Assembly (NCBI GenBank): GCA_047975025.1
Contig: JBKECY010000035.1
Span: 1-43,032 of the forward strand
From: JBKECY01 sp047975025
Lineage (GTDB): Bacteria > Bacillota > Clostridia > Lachnospirales > Lachnospiraceae
Direction of reading: 5' to 3'
DNA length: 43,032 bases
The first letter of the stretch is position 1. Each line of letters starts with the position of its first letter. A model generated the notes under the pieces. That model did not search any database. It saw only the letters and a program-made list of their open reading frames with translations, and had not been told where the DNA came from. The position numbers and the translations under genes were made by a program. Positions 8,555 to 16,760 of this stretch are shown here, piece by piece.

Positions 8555-9010
8555 GTGCAGGAGATGGTAAAGAAATACAGCAATTTTATATTCCGAATGC
8601 TCAACGTTCTAATTATTGTGGGCGCGCTTCTATTCTACAATTATGCCAGAAGCAATCAGATAGAGAAGGATGCGCTGATCACCCAGATTAACCAGCTTAC
8701 GCAGACAGCGCAGGCAGCGGTCAACGAAGACACCGGATTGTATGAAGACGGTACATACGAAGGAGAAGCCAAAGGATATGGCGGTATGATACAGGTAGAA
8801 GTTGTTGTAGCCAAGGGAAATATTGAAACTGTGACAATTGTGTCTGCTGAAAAGGAAGATAAAGCCTATTTAGATTCCGCAGTAGCGGTACTAGATGAAA
8901 TTGTCGAAACACAGGGAACAGAAGTAGATACGGTCAGCGGAGCCACATTTAGTTCACAGGGAATTCTGGATGCGGTTGATTTGGCACTGGAAGAGGCGAT
9001 GAAGAAATGA
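8555..9010 (+). CDS. Membrane-anchored single FMN_bind protein
   Basis: A 151-residue protein with an N-terminal membrane anchor (about residues 12-31, rich in Ile/Leu/Val) and one FMN_bind domain. The domain opens YEDGTYEGEAKGYGG near residue 63 and ends with the flavinylation motif SGAT, acceptor T131. It is probably the membrane-proximal flavin carrier between the 4Fe-4S protein downstream and the multi-domain carrier upstream. GTG 8555 has AGGAG at 8541-8545, while ATG 8564 has AGGGG at 8551-8555; either could start the protein. The 3' end overlaps the next gene by ATGA. Confidence 0.9.
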   Translation: MQEMVKKYSNFIFRMLNVLIIVGALLFYNYARSNQIEKDALITQINQLTQTAQAAVNEDTGLYEDGTYEGEAKGYGGMIQVEVVVAKGNIETVTIVSAEKEDKAYLDSAVAVLDEIVETQGTEVDTVSGATFSSQGILDAVDLALEEAMKK

Positions 9011-9873
9011 CAGATATAGTGAAACAAAAAAAACGAGATAAGAAACTTGATAAAAAAATCCACAGATATATACGTATTGCCATTCAGCTGCTGTTCTTTT
9101 TCTGGATGCCCTCCTTATTTACGGCGGCCTTTGCCGGAATCAAGTATGTGGCGGGACAGTTGGGAGCAGGTGAGCTGATAGAGCCTACGGCATTTGTGAA
9201 AGTGCTGGTGATGCTGCTGCTCTATACCATGCTGTTCGGCCGATTCTTCTGTGGGTATGCATGTGCCTTCGGGTCGTTGGGCGACGGTGTCTATGCATTG
9301 TCAGAGCTGGTACAAAAGAGAGTGAAACGAAAGCTGCCCTCCATTCCCCTCAAGGTGCGGTATAAGCTTAGATACCTTAAATTTGCCGTATTGTTTCTGA
9401 TTTTGATTTTGTGCTTTCTTGGGATTTATGGAAATTTCAGAGGGACAAGTCCCTGGGATGTGTTTTCTAAAGTATCTGTTGCCAACTTTGAACTGGCTGG
9501 TTACGGAATCGGTATTGGCATACTTGTTGCCATACTTATTGGAATGTGTGTGCAAAAGCGCTTTTTCTGCAGATTTTTATGCCCGATGGGCGCAGTATTC
9601 GCGATCACTCCGATTTTGCCGTTTAGTATTCTAAAACGCGACCGGTCTGCATGCATTAACAAATGTACGAGATGCATACAGAATTGTCCTGCCGATCTGG
9701 AGATTCAAGGCGACTCGCCTACATCAGGAGAATGCTTCATGTGCGGCGTCTGTATTGATGCATGTCCGAAAGCAAATCTTCATCTGACACAAAAAGTCAA
9801 AGGCAATGAAATCTGGCTGGTTTTGCTAAAAGCAGGCATTCTGCTTGCCGGCTGTCTGGTGCTGGGCGTCTGA
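9007..9873 (+). CDS. NapH-like polytopic membrane protein with two 4Fe-4S sites
   Basis: Integral membrane electron carrier of 288 residues with about five hydrophobic segments. Two membrane-edge cysteine motifs typical of the NapH/NosR/RdxA family are present: FFCGYACAFG near residue 80 and FFCRFLCPMGA near 189. A ferredoxin part follows: CINKCTRCIQNCP near 216 and CFMCGVCIDACP near 242, each able to bind a 4Fe-4S cluster. It is translated from an ATGA overlap with the FMN_bind gene. Within this operon it likely takes electrons from a cytoplasmic or quinone donor to the flavinylated proteins outside. The donor is not visible in the window. Confidence 0.9.
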   Translation: MTDIVKQKKRDKKLDKKIHRYIRIAIQLLFFFWMPSLFTAAFAGIKYVAGQLGAGELIEPTAFVKVLVMLLLYTMLFGRFFCGYACAFGSLGDGVYALSELVQKRVKRKLPSIPLKVRYKLRYLKFAVLFLILILCFLGIYGNFRGTSPWDVFSKVSVANFELAGYGIGIGILVAILIGMCVQKRFFCRFLCPMGAVFAITPILPFSILKRDRSACINKCTRCIQNCPADLEIQGDSPTSGECFMCGVCIDACPKANLHLTQKVKGNEIWLVLLKAGILLAGCLVLGV

Positions 9874-9878
9874 GCGCG

Positions 9879-10823
9879 TTACCAGGAAATCCTGGAGTTC
9901 GTAAGAACCAGCAACGGGGAAGCAGCACAGTGCGCGGACGCTGCAATTCGCTGTGCGTCCGAGAACCAGTCCACTGGAAATACAGGATAAGCAGGAGCCA
10001 TACGCCAATCGGAAAGCTGGCGGCTTAACAAGCTGTCCTCCGACGGTTGACCGGGACGGTCTGCCATAAGAAAATAAAAGGGTGTGGGATAGGCCCGAAG
10101 ATACGAAGAATCGAGAAGCTCGTCTAGTTGTACGGGCGTATCCTGTCTGTAAGTATGAAATATACCATATAAAAGCCGGCGTTTGCGGAAATTTTCTGCA
10201 AGCGCCGGTGTTGTATTTCCCTCCACAGCAAGACAAAAAATCGTGCTTTTGCAGCTGGCCAGCTGCGTCAGGATGCCGCTTTGCAAAGCTCTGTCCGCAA
10301 GAAAACACAGGAAGACACAGTCTGTGTTTCTGCGTAGTAACGTGACCAGATTCGCAAACATGCTTTCCGTGGGAGTTCCGGTAAAGACATAAAAATAGAT
10401 TCCATGTGTCTTGCCTTGCCGCACTGTTTTTTCAACATGCGCATAGGACAAAGAGCTGTCAGCCGTTGGGTCAAAGTGAAACTGAATGCACCAAGGCTGC
10501 TGTTTGGTTTGCTCCGACACAGGGTCAGTCTGTCCGGCAGTGCCCAGAGCCCGGCAGTTATATCCAGCCAGTGCAATCGTCTTAATGATTTCAGGGCGCA
10601 CTGTATCCAAGAGCTGTTGTAAGGCGGTATAATATGGACTTGCTTCGTTGTTCAGCAGCTGTTCGAACAATTGGCGCAGCAGAAGCTGGTGCTCCTGATT
10701 CGCAAATTCTTCGATGAGAGAGGCCAACTCACGCAGGCCGCGATGCAGATCGGTTTTCATTTCTTTTAGATAGCGGTCTAAGGTACTTTCCAGAAGAAAG
10801 CGCTTTACATATTGTTTTTCCAA
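9879..10823 (-). CDS. Uncharacterised protein
   Basis: A 314-residue protein I do not recognise. The first 80 residues are helical and charged, with an LEE/QEHQLLL pattern suggestive of a coiled coil. The rest alternates hydrophobic strands and Ser/Thr/Arg-rich loops (for example THGIYFYVFTGTPTES near residue 140). No membrane segment, signal peptide or metal motif is evident, so it is probably cytoplasmic. It starts with TTG 10823, with a weak AGGCAGG upstream; no better ATG exists in frame. It converges on the 4Fe-4S gene with only 5 bases between stops and diverges from the alarmone synthetase gene. No function is proposed. Confidence 0.7.
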   Translation of the reverse strand: MEKQYVKRFLLESTLDRYLKEMKTDLHRGLRELASLIEEFANQEHQLLLRQLFEQLLNNEASPYYTALQQLLDTVRPEIIKTIALAGYNCRALGTAGQTDPVSEQTKQQPWCIQFHFDPTADSSLSYAHVEKTVRQGKTHGIYFYVFTGTPTESMFANLVTLLRRNTDCVFLCFLADRALQSGILTQLASCKSTIFCLAVEGNTTPALAENFRKRRLLYGIFHTYRQDTPVQLDELLDSSYLRAYPTPFYFLMADRPGQPSEDSLLSRQLSDWRMAPAYPVFPVDWFSDAQRIAASAHCAASPLLVLTNSRISW

Positions 10824-10873
10824 ATAAAATGCCTGCCTTTATAGTTTTTATCAAAACAATGTATACTTTTTAA

Positions 10874-10901
10874 CTCTTCTATCATACTATAAATAGAAGA
10901 G
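10874..10901. promoter_or_regulatory. Perfect 9-bp inverted repeat, operator candidate
   Basis: CTCTTCTAT (10874-10882) and ATAGAAGAG (10893-10901) form an exact inverted repeat with an A/T-rich 10-base spacer. It lies in the divergent gap between the uncharacterised gene and the alarmone synthetase gene. The size and spacing suit a dimeric regulator. It lacks a U-tract, so it is not a terminator. Confidence 0.45.
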
Positions 10902-10999
10902 AATAGAAAGCAACAATTTATGGCTTGTTTTTTAAGGTTTTTTAAAGTAGAATTTAAGTTCATCCGATATACTTGATCTAGTGAAAGGAGCGTAGAGAT

Positions 11000-11605
11000 A
11001 TGCTGACAGAAGACTTTTTGGGCCCCGAGGCCGCAGAGATACAAAAAAGTATGGAGAGGGTGCTGTTGCATATTGAAGAGCTGCGCAGCAGCAGAAAGAC
11101 GCTTTTACACCGCGACCCTGTGGAATATTGCAAACACAGACTTAAAAGTTATGAGAGTATACATGACAAATTGCTAAAAAACGGGCTTCCCGTGACGAAG
11201 GAGGAGGCACTTGCGAACCTGCATGATATCGCAGGTATCCGCATTGTATGCACCTTTGTAGACGATGTATACAGCATTGTGAAAGAACTTGAGTCGTGGG
11301 ATGCATGCAGTATCGATAAGAAAAAAGACTATATTAGCAAACCAAAACCCAACGGTTACCGCAGCTGCCATATTGTACTTAGTTTTGCATCAGAAAATCA
11401 GCTGCCAATCTATGTGGAAATCCAGATTCGCACGATTGCCATGGATTGCTGGGCCTCGCTTGAACACCAGCTGAAATATAAAAAAGAGATTCAGAATAGT
11501 AAGATCATTGTGCAGGAGCTTAAGCGCTGTGCGGATGAACTTGCTTCAGCCGACCTGACACTTGAAACACTGCGGGAACTGATTGCTGACGGAATACAGG
11601 AATAG
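11000..11605 (+). CDS. Small alarmone synthetase, RelQ/YjbM-type GTP pyrophosphokinase
   Basis: Transfers pyrophosphate from ATP to GTP or GDP, making (p)ppGpp in the cytoplasm. Its 201 residues hold only the RelA/SpoT synthetase domain, with no hydrolase, TGS or ACT domain, as in RelQ-type proteins. Key segments: HRLKSYESIHDKLLKNG near residue 46, DIAGIRIVCTF at 76-86, the G-loop-like YISKPKPNGYRSCH at 111-124, and YVEIQIRT at 138-145 with the catalytic glutamate E140. The start ATG 11000 follows GAAAGGAG. It is nine bases upstream of the response regulator and probably cotranscribed with it, so alarmone synthesis may be tied to the signalling pair. Confidence 0.93.
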   Translation: MLTEDFLGPEAAEIQKSMERVLLHIEELRSSRKTLLHRDPVEYCKHRLKSYESIHDKLLKNGLPVTKEEALANLHDIAGIRIVCTFVDDVYSIVKELESWDACSIDKKKDYISKPKPNGYRSCHIVLSFASENQLPIYVEIQIRTIAMDCWASLEHQLKYKKEIQNSKIIVQELKRCADELASADLTLETLRELIADGIQE

Positions 11606-11614
11606 GAGAGTGGC

Positions 11615-12292
11615 ATGAGATTACTATTAGCAGAGGACGAAAGAGAATTATCGAACGCGACAGCCGCCGTTTTGCGGCACCATAAATACTCAGTGGATAC
11701 GGTCTATAACGGAACGGATGCACTTGACTGGGCTTTAAGTGAGAATTACGATGCCTTGATACTGGACATTATGATGCCCGGACTTACCGGACTTGAGGTA
11801 CTGGAGCAGTTACGCAGCAAAGGCTATCATCTGCCGGTATTGCTGCTGACGGCAAAAACGCAGATAGAAGACAGAATTGCAGGTCTTGATCTGGGAGCGG
11901 ACGACTATCTGCCCAAGCCGTTTGCGATGGGAGAACTGCTGGCCCGCATTCGTGCGATGACCCGCAGAAAGACAGAATACGAACCGAATACGGTGCTGTT
12001 CGCAGAGCTTTCTTTGGACCGGGAGAACTTTGTGCTGGCTTACAAGGAGGGCTCCTTCCGGCTGAATAACAAAGAATTTCAGATTATGGAAATGCTGATG
12101 ACAAATCCCCACAGGCTCATATCGACAGAACAGTTCATGGAGAGAATCTGGGGACTGGACGCGGAAGCAGAGATTAATGTAGTCTGGGTCTATATATCCT
12201 ATTTGAGAAAAAAGATTGCCTCATTGCAGGCGCCTGTTCAAATCAAGGCGGCAAGGGGGCAAGGCTACATGCTGGAGGAAACGGATGATTAA
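11615..12292 (+). CDS. OmpR/PhoB-family response regulator
   Basis: A DNA-binding response regulator of 225 residues. The receiver domain covers about 1-115: acidic pocket E7/D8, phospho-acceptor D51 in LILDIMMPG, and the conserved lysine in DDYLPKPFAMGELLAR. A winged-helix DNA-binding domain follows (about 125-222, ending in AARGQGYMLE). The start ATG 11615 has AGGAG upstream. The 3' end overlaps the kinase gene by 8 bases, so the two are cognate partners. Target genes are unknown; the adjacent alarmone synthetase and ZIP transporter are candidates. Confidence 0.95.
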   Translation: MRLLLAEDERELSNATAAVLRHHKYSVDTVYNGTDALDWALSENYDALILDIMMPGLTGLEVLEQLRSKGYHLPVLLLTAKTQIEDRIAGLDLGADDYLPKPFAMGELLARIRAMTRRKTEYEPNTVLFAELSLDRENFVLAYKEGSFRLNNKEFQIMEMLMTNPHRLISTEQFMERIWGLDAEAEINVVWVYISYLRKKIASLQAPVQIKAARGQGYMLEETDD

Positions 12293-13541
12293 AAAATTAC
12301 AGCGTCGATTTATTCTGATCGTCATGGGTTCATTGTTTACCGTATTCGTACTGCTGATAGGCGGAATCAATCTGGTAAATGTCTATAAAATAAATAAGGA
12401 GAGCAACGAGCTTTTGCAGCTGATTGCAGACAACGACGGAAATCTGCCGCAGATTAATGCGGCGGCTACCGGAAGTAACGATTTATTTGGACTGCATTTA
12501 TCTGAGGAAACAGAGTATAAGACGCGTTTTTTTACGGTCGTGGTGACAGAGGATGAAGAGATGGAGACCAATCTGCAGCATATCGCTGCAGTGGCGGAGG
12601 AAGAAGCACTCATATATGCTTCAGAGGTTCTCTCAGATGGAAGAAGTATTGGATACATAGATACATATAAGTTCATGGTCACCAGCACATCGGATGGGAA
12701 TCTCATGATTATTTTTCTGGAATGCGGAACTGACCTGCGCAATATATCCGTTGTGGCCTGGACGACCATCTGTGCAGGAATGCTGGTCTTCTGTGTGGTA
12801 CTTGCCCTGATTTTTGCATTTTCCAGACGCGCAATTACACCCATTATAGAAAGTATGGAGCGCCAGAAGCAGTTTATTACGGATGCGGGGCACGAGATCA
12901 AGACACCGCTTGCCATCATTTCAGCCAATGCTGAGGTACTTGAGATGTATAGCGGAAAGAGTGAATGGACGGACAGCATCCGCAATCAGGTAGAACGCTT
13001 GAACATTCTGGTACAAAATCTGCTGACGCTGTCAAAGTTGGAAGAAAGCGGTTCAAAGGTACATTTTATCGAAGTCCAGTTAAGCCAGATTATCGAAGAG
13101 TCGGCGGCATCCTTTGAAGTCATAGCCCAGACGAAGCATTGCAGCTATGAATGCAGTATTCAGGAGGGAATCATCGTACATGGCGACCCGGAGGCGCTGC
13201 GCCGTCTGGCAAATCTGCTGTTGGATAATGCGGTGACCTATGTCAACGAGGATGGAGCGATCAAAGTTGTTTTGAAACGGACAGGAAAATACGTTGATTT
13301 TTCTGTAATCAATACCTGCACGACCCCGCCGAAAGAAAATCTGAATCGTCTGTTCGATCGCTTCTACCGGGCAGACAGCTCCAGAGCCAGAACCAGTGGA
13401 GGCTATGGAATCGGTCTGTCAGTGGCACAGGCGACGGTCAGAGAACATCAGGGAAAAATTTCCGCGGAGAGTAAAGATGGGAGCATTATCTTCCGATGTC
13501 TGCTTCCAATCGGTAATAGTAACAAAAAAAATGAAAAATGA
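12285..13541 (+). CDS. Sensor histidine kinase
   Basis: Membrane sensor kinase of 418 residues. A first membrane segment (about 9-31) is followed by an extracytoplasmic region of roughly 120 residues, a second segment (about 155-179), a HisKA domain with the phospho-acceptor H203 in DAGHEIKTPLA, and a HATPase_c domain. The N box is LANLLLDNAVTYVNE. The usual DxGxG G1 box is replaced by NTCTTPP before the LFDRFYRAD motif; GGYGIGLSVA is the G2 box. This degenerate G1 box may slow or alter ATP use but is seen in related kinases. The ATG at 12285 follows GGAGGA and lies inside the end of the regulator gene. The signal sensed is unknown. Confidence 0.93.
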   Translation: MIKKLQRRFILIVMGSLFTVFVLLIGGINLVNVYKINKESNELLQLIADNDGNLPQINAAATGSNDLFGLHLSEETEYKTRFFTVVVTEDEEMETNLQHIAAVAEEEALIYASEVLSDGRSIGYIDTYKFMVTSTSDGNLMIIFLECGTDLRNISVVAWTTICAGMLVFCVVLALIFAFSRRAITPIIESMERQKQFITDAGHEIKTPLAIISANAEVLEMYSGKSEWTDSIRNQVERLNILVQNLLTLSKLEESGSKVHFIEVQLSQIIEESAASFEVIAQTKHCSYECSIQEGIIVHGDPEALRRLANLLLDNAVTYVNEDGAIKVVLKRTGKYVDFSVINTCTTPPKENLNRLFDRFYRADSSRARTSGGYGIGLSVAQATVREHQGKISAESKDGSIIFRCLLPIGNSNKKNEK

Positions 13542-13665
13542 GAAGAAAAACGTAATATTTTATAAGAATTTCTGTAATAAGTGGAAGCAAATTGTAGTGT
13601 AAGGGTCTATAATTTGTCGTATGGAGATAGTCTCGGATTTAAAAAAGTGTAAAGGAGCAGATAAT

Positions 13666-13797
13666 ATGGCAGATTGGTATGATGAAGCGTGGGACTGCGA
13701 AGAGGTAGTGGGTGTACGTGTTGTCAAAACAAAACCACAACTCTCCGAGGACGAGATGGCTGAAAACGACGATTGGAGTGAATCAGCACATCTGTAA
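13666..13797 (+). CDS. Acidic tryptophan-containing small protein, 43 residues
   Basis: A short frame with a strong AAAGGAG ribosome binding site (13651-13657), an ATG at 13666 and a TAA at 13795, closed by a near-perfect terminator. The product begins MADWYDEAWDCEEVVG and is very acidic (about 13 Asp/Glu against 3 Lys/Arg), with three tryptophans and one cysteine. A -10-like TATAAT at 13608-13613 lies upstream without a clear -35. No known family is recognised. The dedicated terminator and strong binding site argue that it is really made. Confidence 0.6.
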   Translation: MADWYDEAWDCEEVVGVRVVKTKPQLSEDEMAENDDWSESAHL

Positions 13798-13811
13798 AAA
13801 ACGAAGCATAG

Positions 13812-13855
13812 CATACAAAAAAGGATGCCACCGCAAGGGCATCCTTTTTTGTATG
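13812..13855. terminator. Bidirectional palindromic terminator
   Basis: An exact 18-bp inverted repeat: CATACAAAAAAGGATGCC (13812-13829) against its complement at 13838-13855, with an 8-base loop. The GC core is flanked by A6 and T6 tracts, so it can end transcription from both directions. Confidence 0.9.
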
Positions 13856-13914
13856 GAAAAGTATATGAAATGCGCCGGTCACAGTGCTTGCAGATGTCGG
13901 CCGTTTGTAATGCC

Positions 13915-13943
13915 TTTACATGTGACAGATTTTGGATTATAAT
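13915..13943 (+). promoter_or_regulatory. Sigma-A promoter for the ZIP transporter gene
   Basis: TTTACA (13915-13920) and TATAAT (13938-13943) are separated by exactly 17 bases. Just downstream, GTAAG (13949-13953) and CTTAC (13964-13968) form a short inverted repeat around the expected transcription start, a possible metalloregulator site. Confidence 0.75.
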
Positions 13944-13981
13944 TTCGAGTAAGGGTATAATTACTTACAAGAGGAGGGCAT

Positions 13982-14758
13982 ATGAATATAGGAGTTGGAG
14001 TATTGATTCCCTTTCTGGGGACGTCACTGGGGGCTGCCTGTGTATTCTTTTTGAAGAAAAATCTGTCATCAAATGTACAAAAAGCTTTATTAGGATTTGC
14101 GTCCGGAGTCATGGTAGCGGCTTCCGTATGGTCCTTGCTGATACCGGCCATAGAGATGAGCGAAGATATGGGGAAGCTCTCTTTTCTGCCGGCGGCCGTT
14201 GGATTTGCGATTGGTATGCTGTTCCTTTTGCTTTTGGACAAAGTCATACCGCATATGCATCTGGATCATGATACACCGGAGGGTGTACCCAGCCAATGGA
14301 GGCGGACGACCATGCTGGTACTGGCGGTAACCATGCATAATATTCCGGAGGGAATGGCCGTAGGTGCTGTGTTTGCCGGAGTCATGGCGGGTGACAGTAC
14401 GATTACGATGGCAGGTGCATTCTCCCTGTCAATTGGAATTGCAATTCAGAACTTTCCTGAGGGGGCCATTATTTCGCTGCCGCTAAAAAGCGGTGGAGTT
14501 AAGAAAGGAAAATCCTTTCTACTGGGCGTGGTGTCCGGAGTCGTTGAGCCTGTGGGGGCACTTCTGACCATCCTGCTGGCTCAGTACATTGTACCGGTGC
14601 TGCCGTATCTGCTGGCCTTTGCCGCCGGTGCCATGCTGTATGTGGTCGTGGAAGAGCTAATCCCGGAAACTGCTGAGGAGCCGCATACGAACGTGGGAAC
14701 CATAGGATTTGCCGTTGGATTTCTGGTCATGATGATTCTGGATGTAGCGTTGGGATAA
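13982..14758 (+). CDS. ZIP family divalent metal transporter (GufA/ZupT type)
   Basis: Integral membrane transporter of 258 residues with about eight hydrophobic segments, expected to import zinc or another divalent metal. The metal-binding helices are recognisable: HNIPEGMAVGAVFAG near residue 120 and QNFPEGAIISLP near 158, each with the conserved xNxPEG core, plus VVEELIPE near 222. A His-rich loop HMHLDHD near 96-102 is likely cytosolic and metal binding. It has its own promoter and terminator, so it is a single-gene unit. The ATG at 13982 follows GAGGAGGG. Metal specificity cannot be read from the sequence. Confidence 0.94.
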   Translation: MNIGVGVLIPFLGTSLGAACVFFLKKNLSSNVQKALLGFASGVMVAASVWSLLIPAIEMSEDMGKLSFLPAAVGFAIGMLFLLLLDKVIPHMHLDHDTPEGVPSQWRRTTMLVLAVTMHNIPEGMAVGAVFAGVMAGDSTITMAGAFSLSIGIAIQNFPEGAIISLPLKSGGVKKGKSFLLGVVSGVVEPVGALLTILLAQYIVPVLPYLLAFAAGAMLYVVVEELIPETAEEPHTNVGTIGFAVGFLVMMILDVALG

Positions 14759-14771
14759 TCATAGGACATTA

Positions 14772-14804
14772 AAAAAAGCAATGCGTTTTGTGCATTGCTT
14801 TTTT
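14772..14804. terminator. Terminator between the ZIP and glucosidase genes
   Basis: AAAAAAGCAATGC (14772-14784) pairs with GCATTGCTTTTTT (14792-14804) around a 7-base loop. A and T tracts on both sides allow it to serve both converging genes. Confidence 0.9.
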
Positions 14805-14819
14805 GGCGTTTTGGGATAA

Positions 14820-16514
14820 TTATTTGTCAAATTCAATTGCATCTGATACGTCCAGCAGAAGTGTCTGATACGGCTTTAGTGTAATCGATGTTGGAGTATC
14901 CAAAGAAGTCACAAGATTTGATAATAACACATGCTGCCATGGATGCTCTAATACAAGCGTCTGAGGCCTGTTCTGGAAATTAGAGAGCAGCAGCAGACGT
15001 TGTGAGCGGTACTGGCGATAATAGCCAATCAGATCAGGTATCTCCCGATACACTGGAAGCAAGCTCCCATGGACGAGCGTGTCACTGTACTGCGGATTCT
15101 TGCGCATTGCAATCAGCTGTTTATAGAAATGCAGAACAGAAGCCGTATCCTCCTGCTGCGCCGCCACATTGATCTTGCGGTAGTTAGGATTGACAGCAAG
15201 CCAGGGCGTCCCGGCGGTAAATCCACTGTGCGTTGCCGTATTCCACTGCATGGGTGTGCGGGCATTGTCGCGGCTATAAGGAGCGACTGCCCGGAGTGCC
15301 GCAGCCGGTGCCAGACCTGCTTGCAGTGCAATCTGGTATTCCGAGATCGTGGATACATCATCCACCTCAGAAATGTCATGGAACTGTGTGTTTTCCATGC
15401 CGATTTCCTGCCCCTGGTACAAGAAAGGAATACCGCGCAGGAAAAAGTAAGTGGCAGCCAGCATTTTCTTGCTGGTATCATTACATTCCTCTGCGGGCAG
15501 ATAGCGACTGACACCACGCGGTTCATCATGGTTCTCGATGATTGTAGAGAGAAATCCATTCCCGGCTACCCGTGCCTGTGATGTGAAGATGGCTTCCTTG
15601 TAGTCCTCCGGCGTGACAGGGCGATTGTCATACCAGCCCTTAGCACTTTGCCCAATCAGTGTAGGGGCGAAATCAAATACACTGGAGAAATAGCCGTCTT
15701 CACCTATAAAATCCAAGAGTTCGCCGTCTTTCGTGGAAAACAGCTCACCTACCGTAAACGCATTGAATTTCTCAAAGGTGCTTTGTTTTAGCTCACGCAA
15801 GAACACATCAATGCCCGTTGCATCGGAAAGCATTGTGTTGATGTGACACAGACCGTCTTCGCGGTCGGGCGCATAGGAGCGCAGCGGAAGCGCTTTTTTG
15901 ATATTGATGATGGCATCAATGCGAAACCCTCCAAGTCCTTTTTCCAGCCACCAGTTGATATTGTTATAGACAGCCTGGCGCACCTTGGGATTCTCCCAGT
16001 TCAGATCCGGCTGCTTTTTGTGAAAGACATGCAGATAGGATTTACCGGTATCGGCAAGCGGCTCCCATACAGGACCGCCGAAATAGGAGCGCCAGTTCGT
16101 AGGCAAAGCATCGGATGCGGTATCCTGCATATAGAAAAAATTGGCATACTCACCTGTGGGGTCTGCCTTGGCCTTTTGGAACCATTCGTGCTCATCTGAG
16201 CAATGGTTTACCACAAGATCCATCAGTACATACATAGAGCGGATGCGGCACTGTTCAATCAGCTCTTCCATGTCCTCCATCGTACCAAAGCAAGGATCGA
16301 TGCGATAATAGTCGGAGATATCATAGCCCTGGTCCGCCATGGGGGACTGATAGATCGGCGAGAGCCATAGGATATCCACGCCCAAATCCTGCAAATAGTC
16401 CAGTTTTGAGATGATACCGGGCAGATCACCGATGCCATCGCCATTTGAATCGTAGAAGCTTTTGGGATAAATCTGATAGGCAATCTTGTTCTGCCACCAG
16501 TCTTGTTCTTTCAT
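14820..16514 (-). CDS. GH13 oligo-1,6-glucosidase / alpha-glucosidase
   Basis: Cytoplasmic alpha-glucosidase of 564 residues with no signal peptide. The GH13 regions are intact: MDLVVNHCSDEH (about 98-109), GGFRIDAI with nucleophile D200, FTVGE with acid/base E257, and IENHDEPR with transition-state stabiliser D330. The fifth conserved region is QPDLNW (168-173), which marks the oligo-1,6-glucosidase subfamily rather than neopullulanases. Cysteine replaces the usual threonine after VVNH, and alanine follows the nucleophile; both could tune linkage preference. It stands opposite the maltodextrin operon and should hydrolyse imported isomalto- or malto-oligosaccharides. The ATG at 16514 has a GAGGTG ribosome binding site. 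Confidence 0.94.
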   Translation of the reverse strand: MKEQDWWQNKIAYQIYPKSFYDSNGDGIGDLPGIISKLDYLQDLGVDILWLSPIYQSPMADQGYDISDYYRIDPCFGTMEDMEELIEQCRIRSMYVLMDLVVNHCSDEHEWFQKAKADPTGEYANFFYMQDTASDALPTNWRSYFGGPVWEPLADTGKSYLHVFHKKQPDLNWENPKVRQAVYNNINWWLEKGLGGFRIDAIINIKKALPLRSYAPDREDGLCHINTMLSDATGIDVFLRELKQSTFEKFNAFTVGELFSTKDGELLDFIGEDGYFSSVFDFAPTLIGQSAKGWYDNRPVTPEDYKEAIFTSQARVAGNGFLSTIIENHDEPRGVSRYLPAEECNDTSKKMLAATYFFLRGIPFLYQGQEIGMENTQFHDISEVDDVSTISEYQIALQAGLAPAAALRAVAPYSRDNARTPMQWNTATHSGFTAGTPWLAVNPNYRKINVAAQQEDTASVLHFYKQLIAMRKNPQYSDTLVHGSLLPVYREIPDLIGYYRQYRSQRLLLLSNFQNRPQTLVLEHPWQHVLLSNLVTSLDTPTSITLKPYQTLLLDVSDAIEFDK

Positions 16515-16563
16515 ACGTTACACCTCGTTATCTGACGTAGTTACTGCTTGGTTTCCTTACCAG

Positions 16564-16592
16564 AGTATAGCGAAAAAGCAGTTATAAAACAA
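16564..16592 (-). promoter_or_regulatory. Promoter of the GH13 glucosidase gene
   Basis: On the minus strand, TTGTTT (16592-16587) and TATACT (16569-16564) are 17 bases apart, about 50 bases before the glucosidase start codon. Confidence 0.65.
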
Positions 16593-16760
16593 ACTGTAAA
16601 CTGACAAAAAAATACGCAATTATGACTTTTTGAAGCTTTTTTAGTCGTATGGAGCAAATACACAAAAAAGGCATTGAATTCCTAGACAACCATACGAAAA
16701 ATAATTAAAACGCCAAAAGCCCTTGTCAGTTCTGCCAAGATATAGTAGTCTGAAATCAAA

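Noticed and set aside
13712..13942. Open frame across the palindromic terminator before the ZIP gene.
   Set aside because: It runs through a terminator and a promoter, has no ribosome binding site and no family resemblance.
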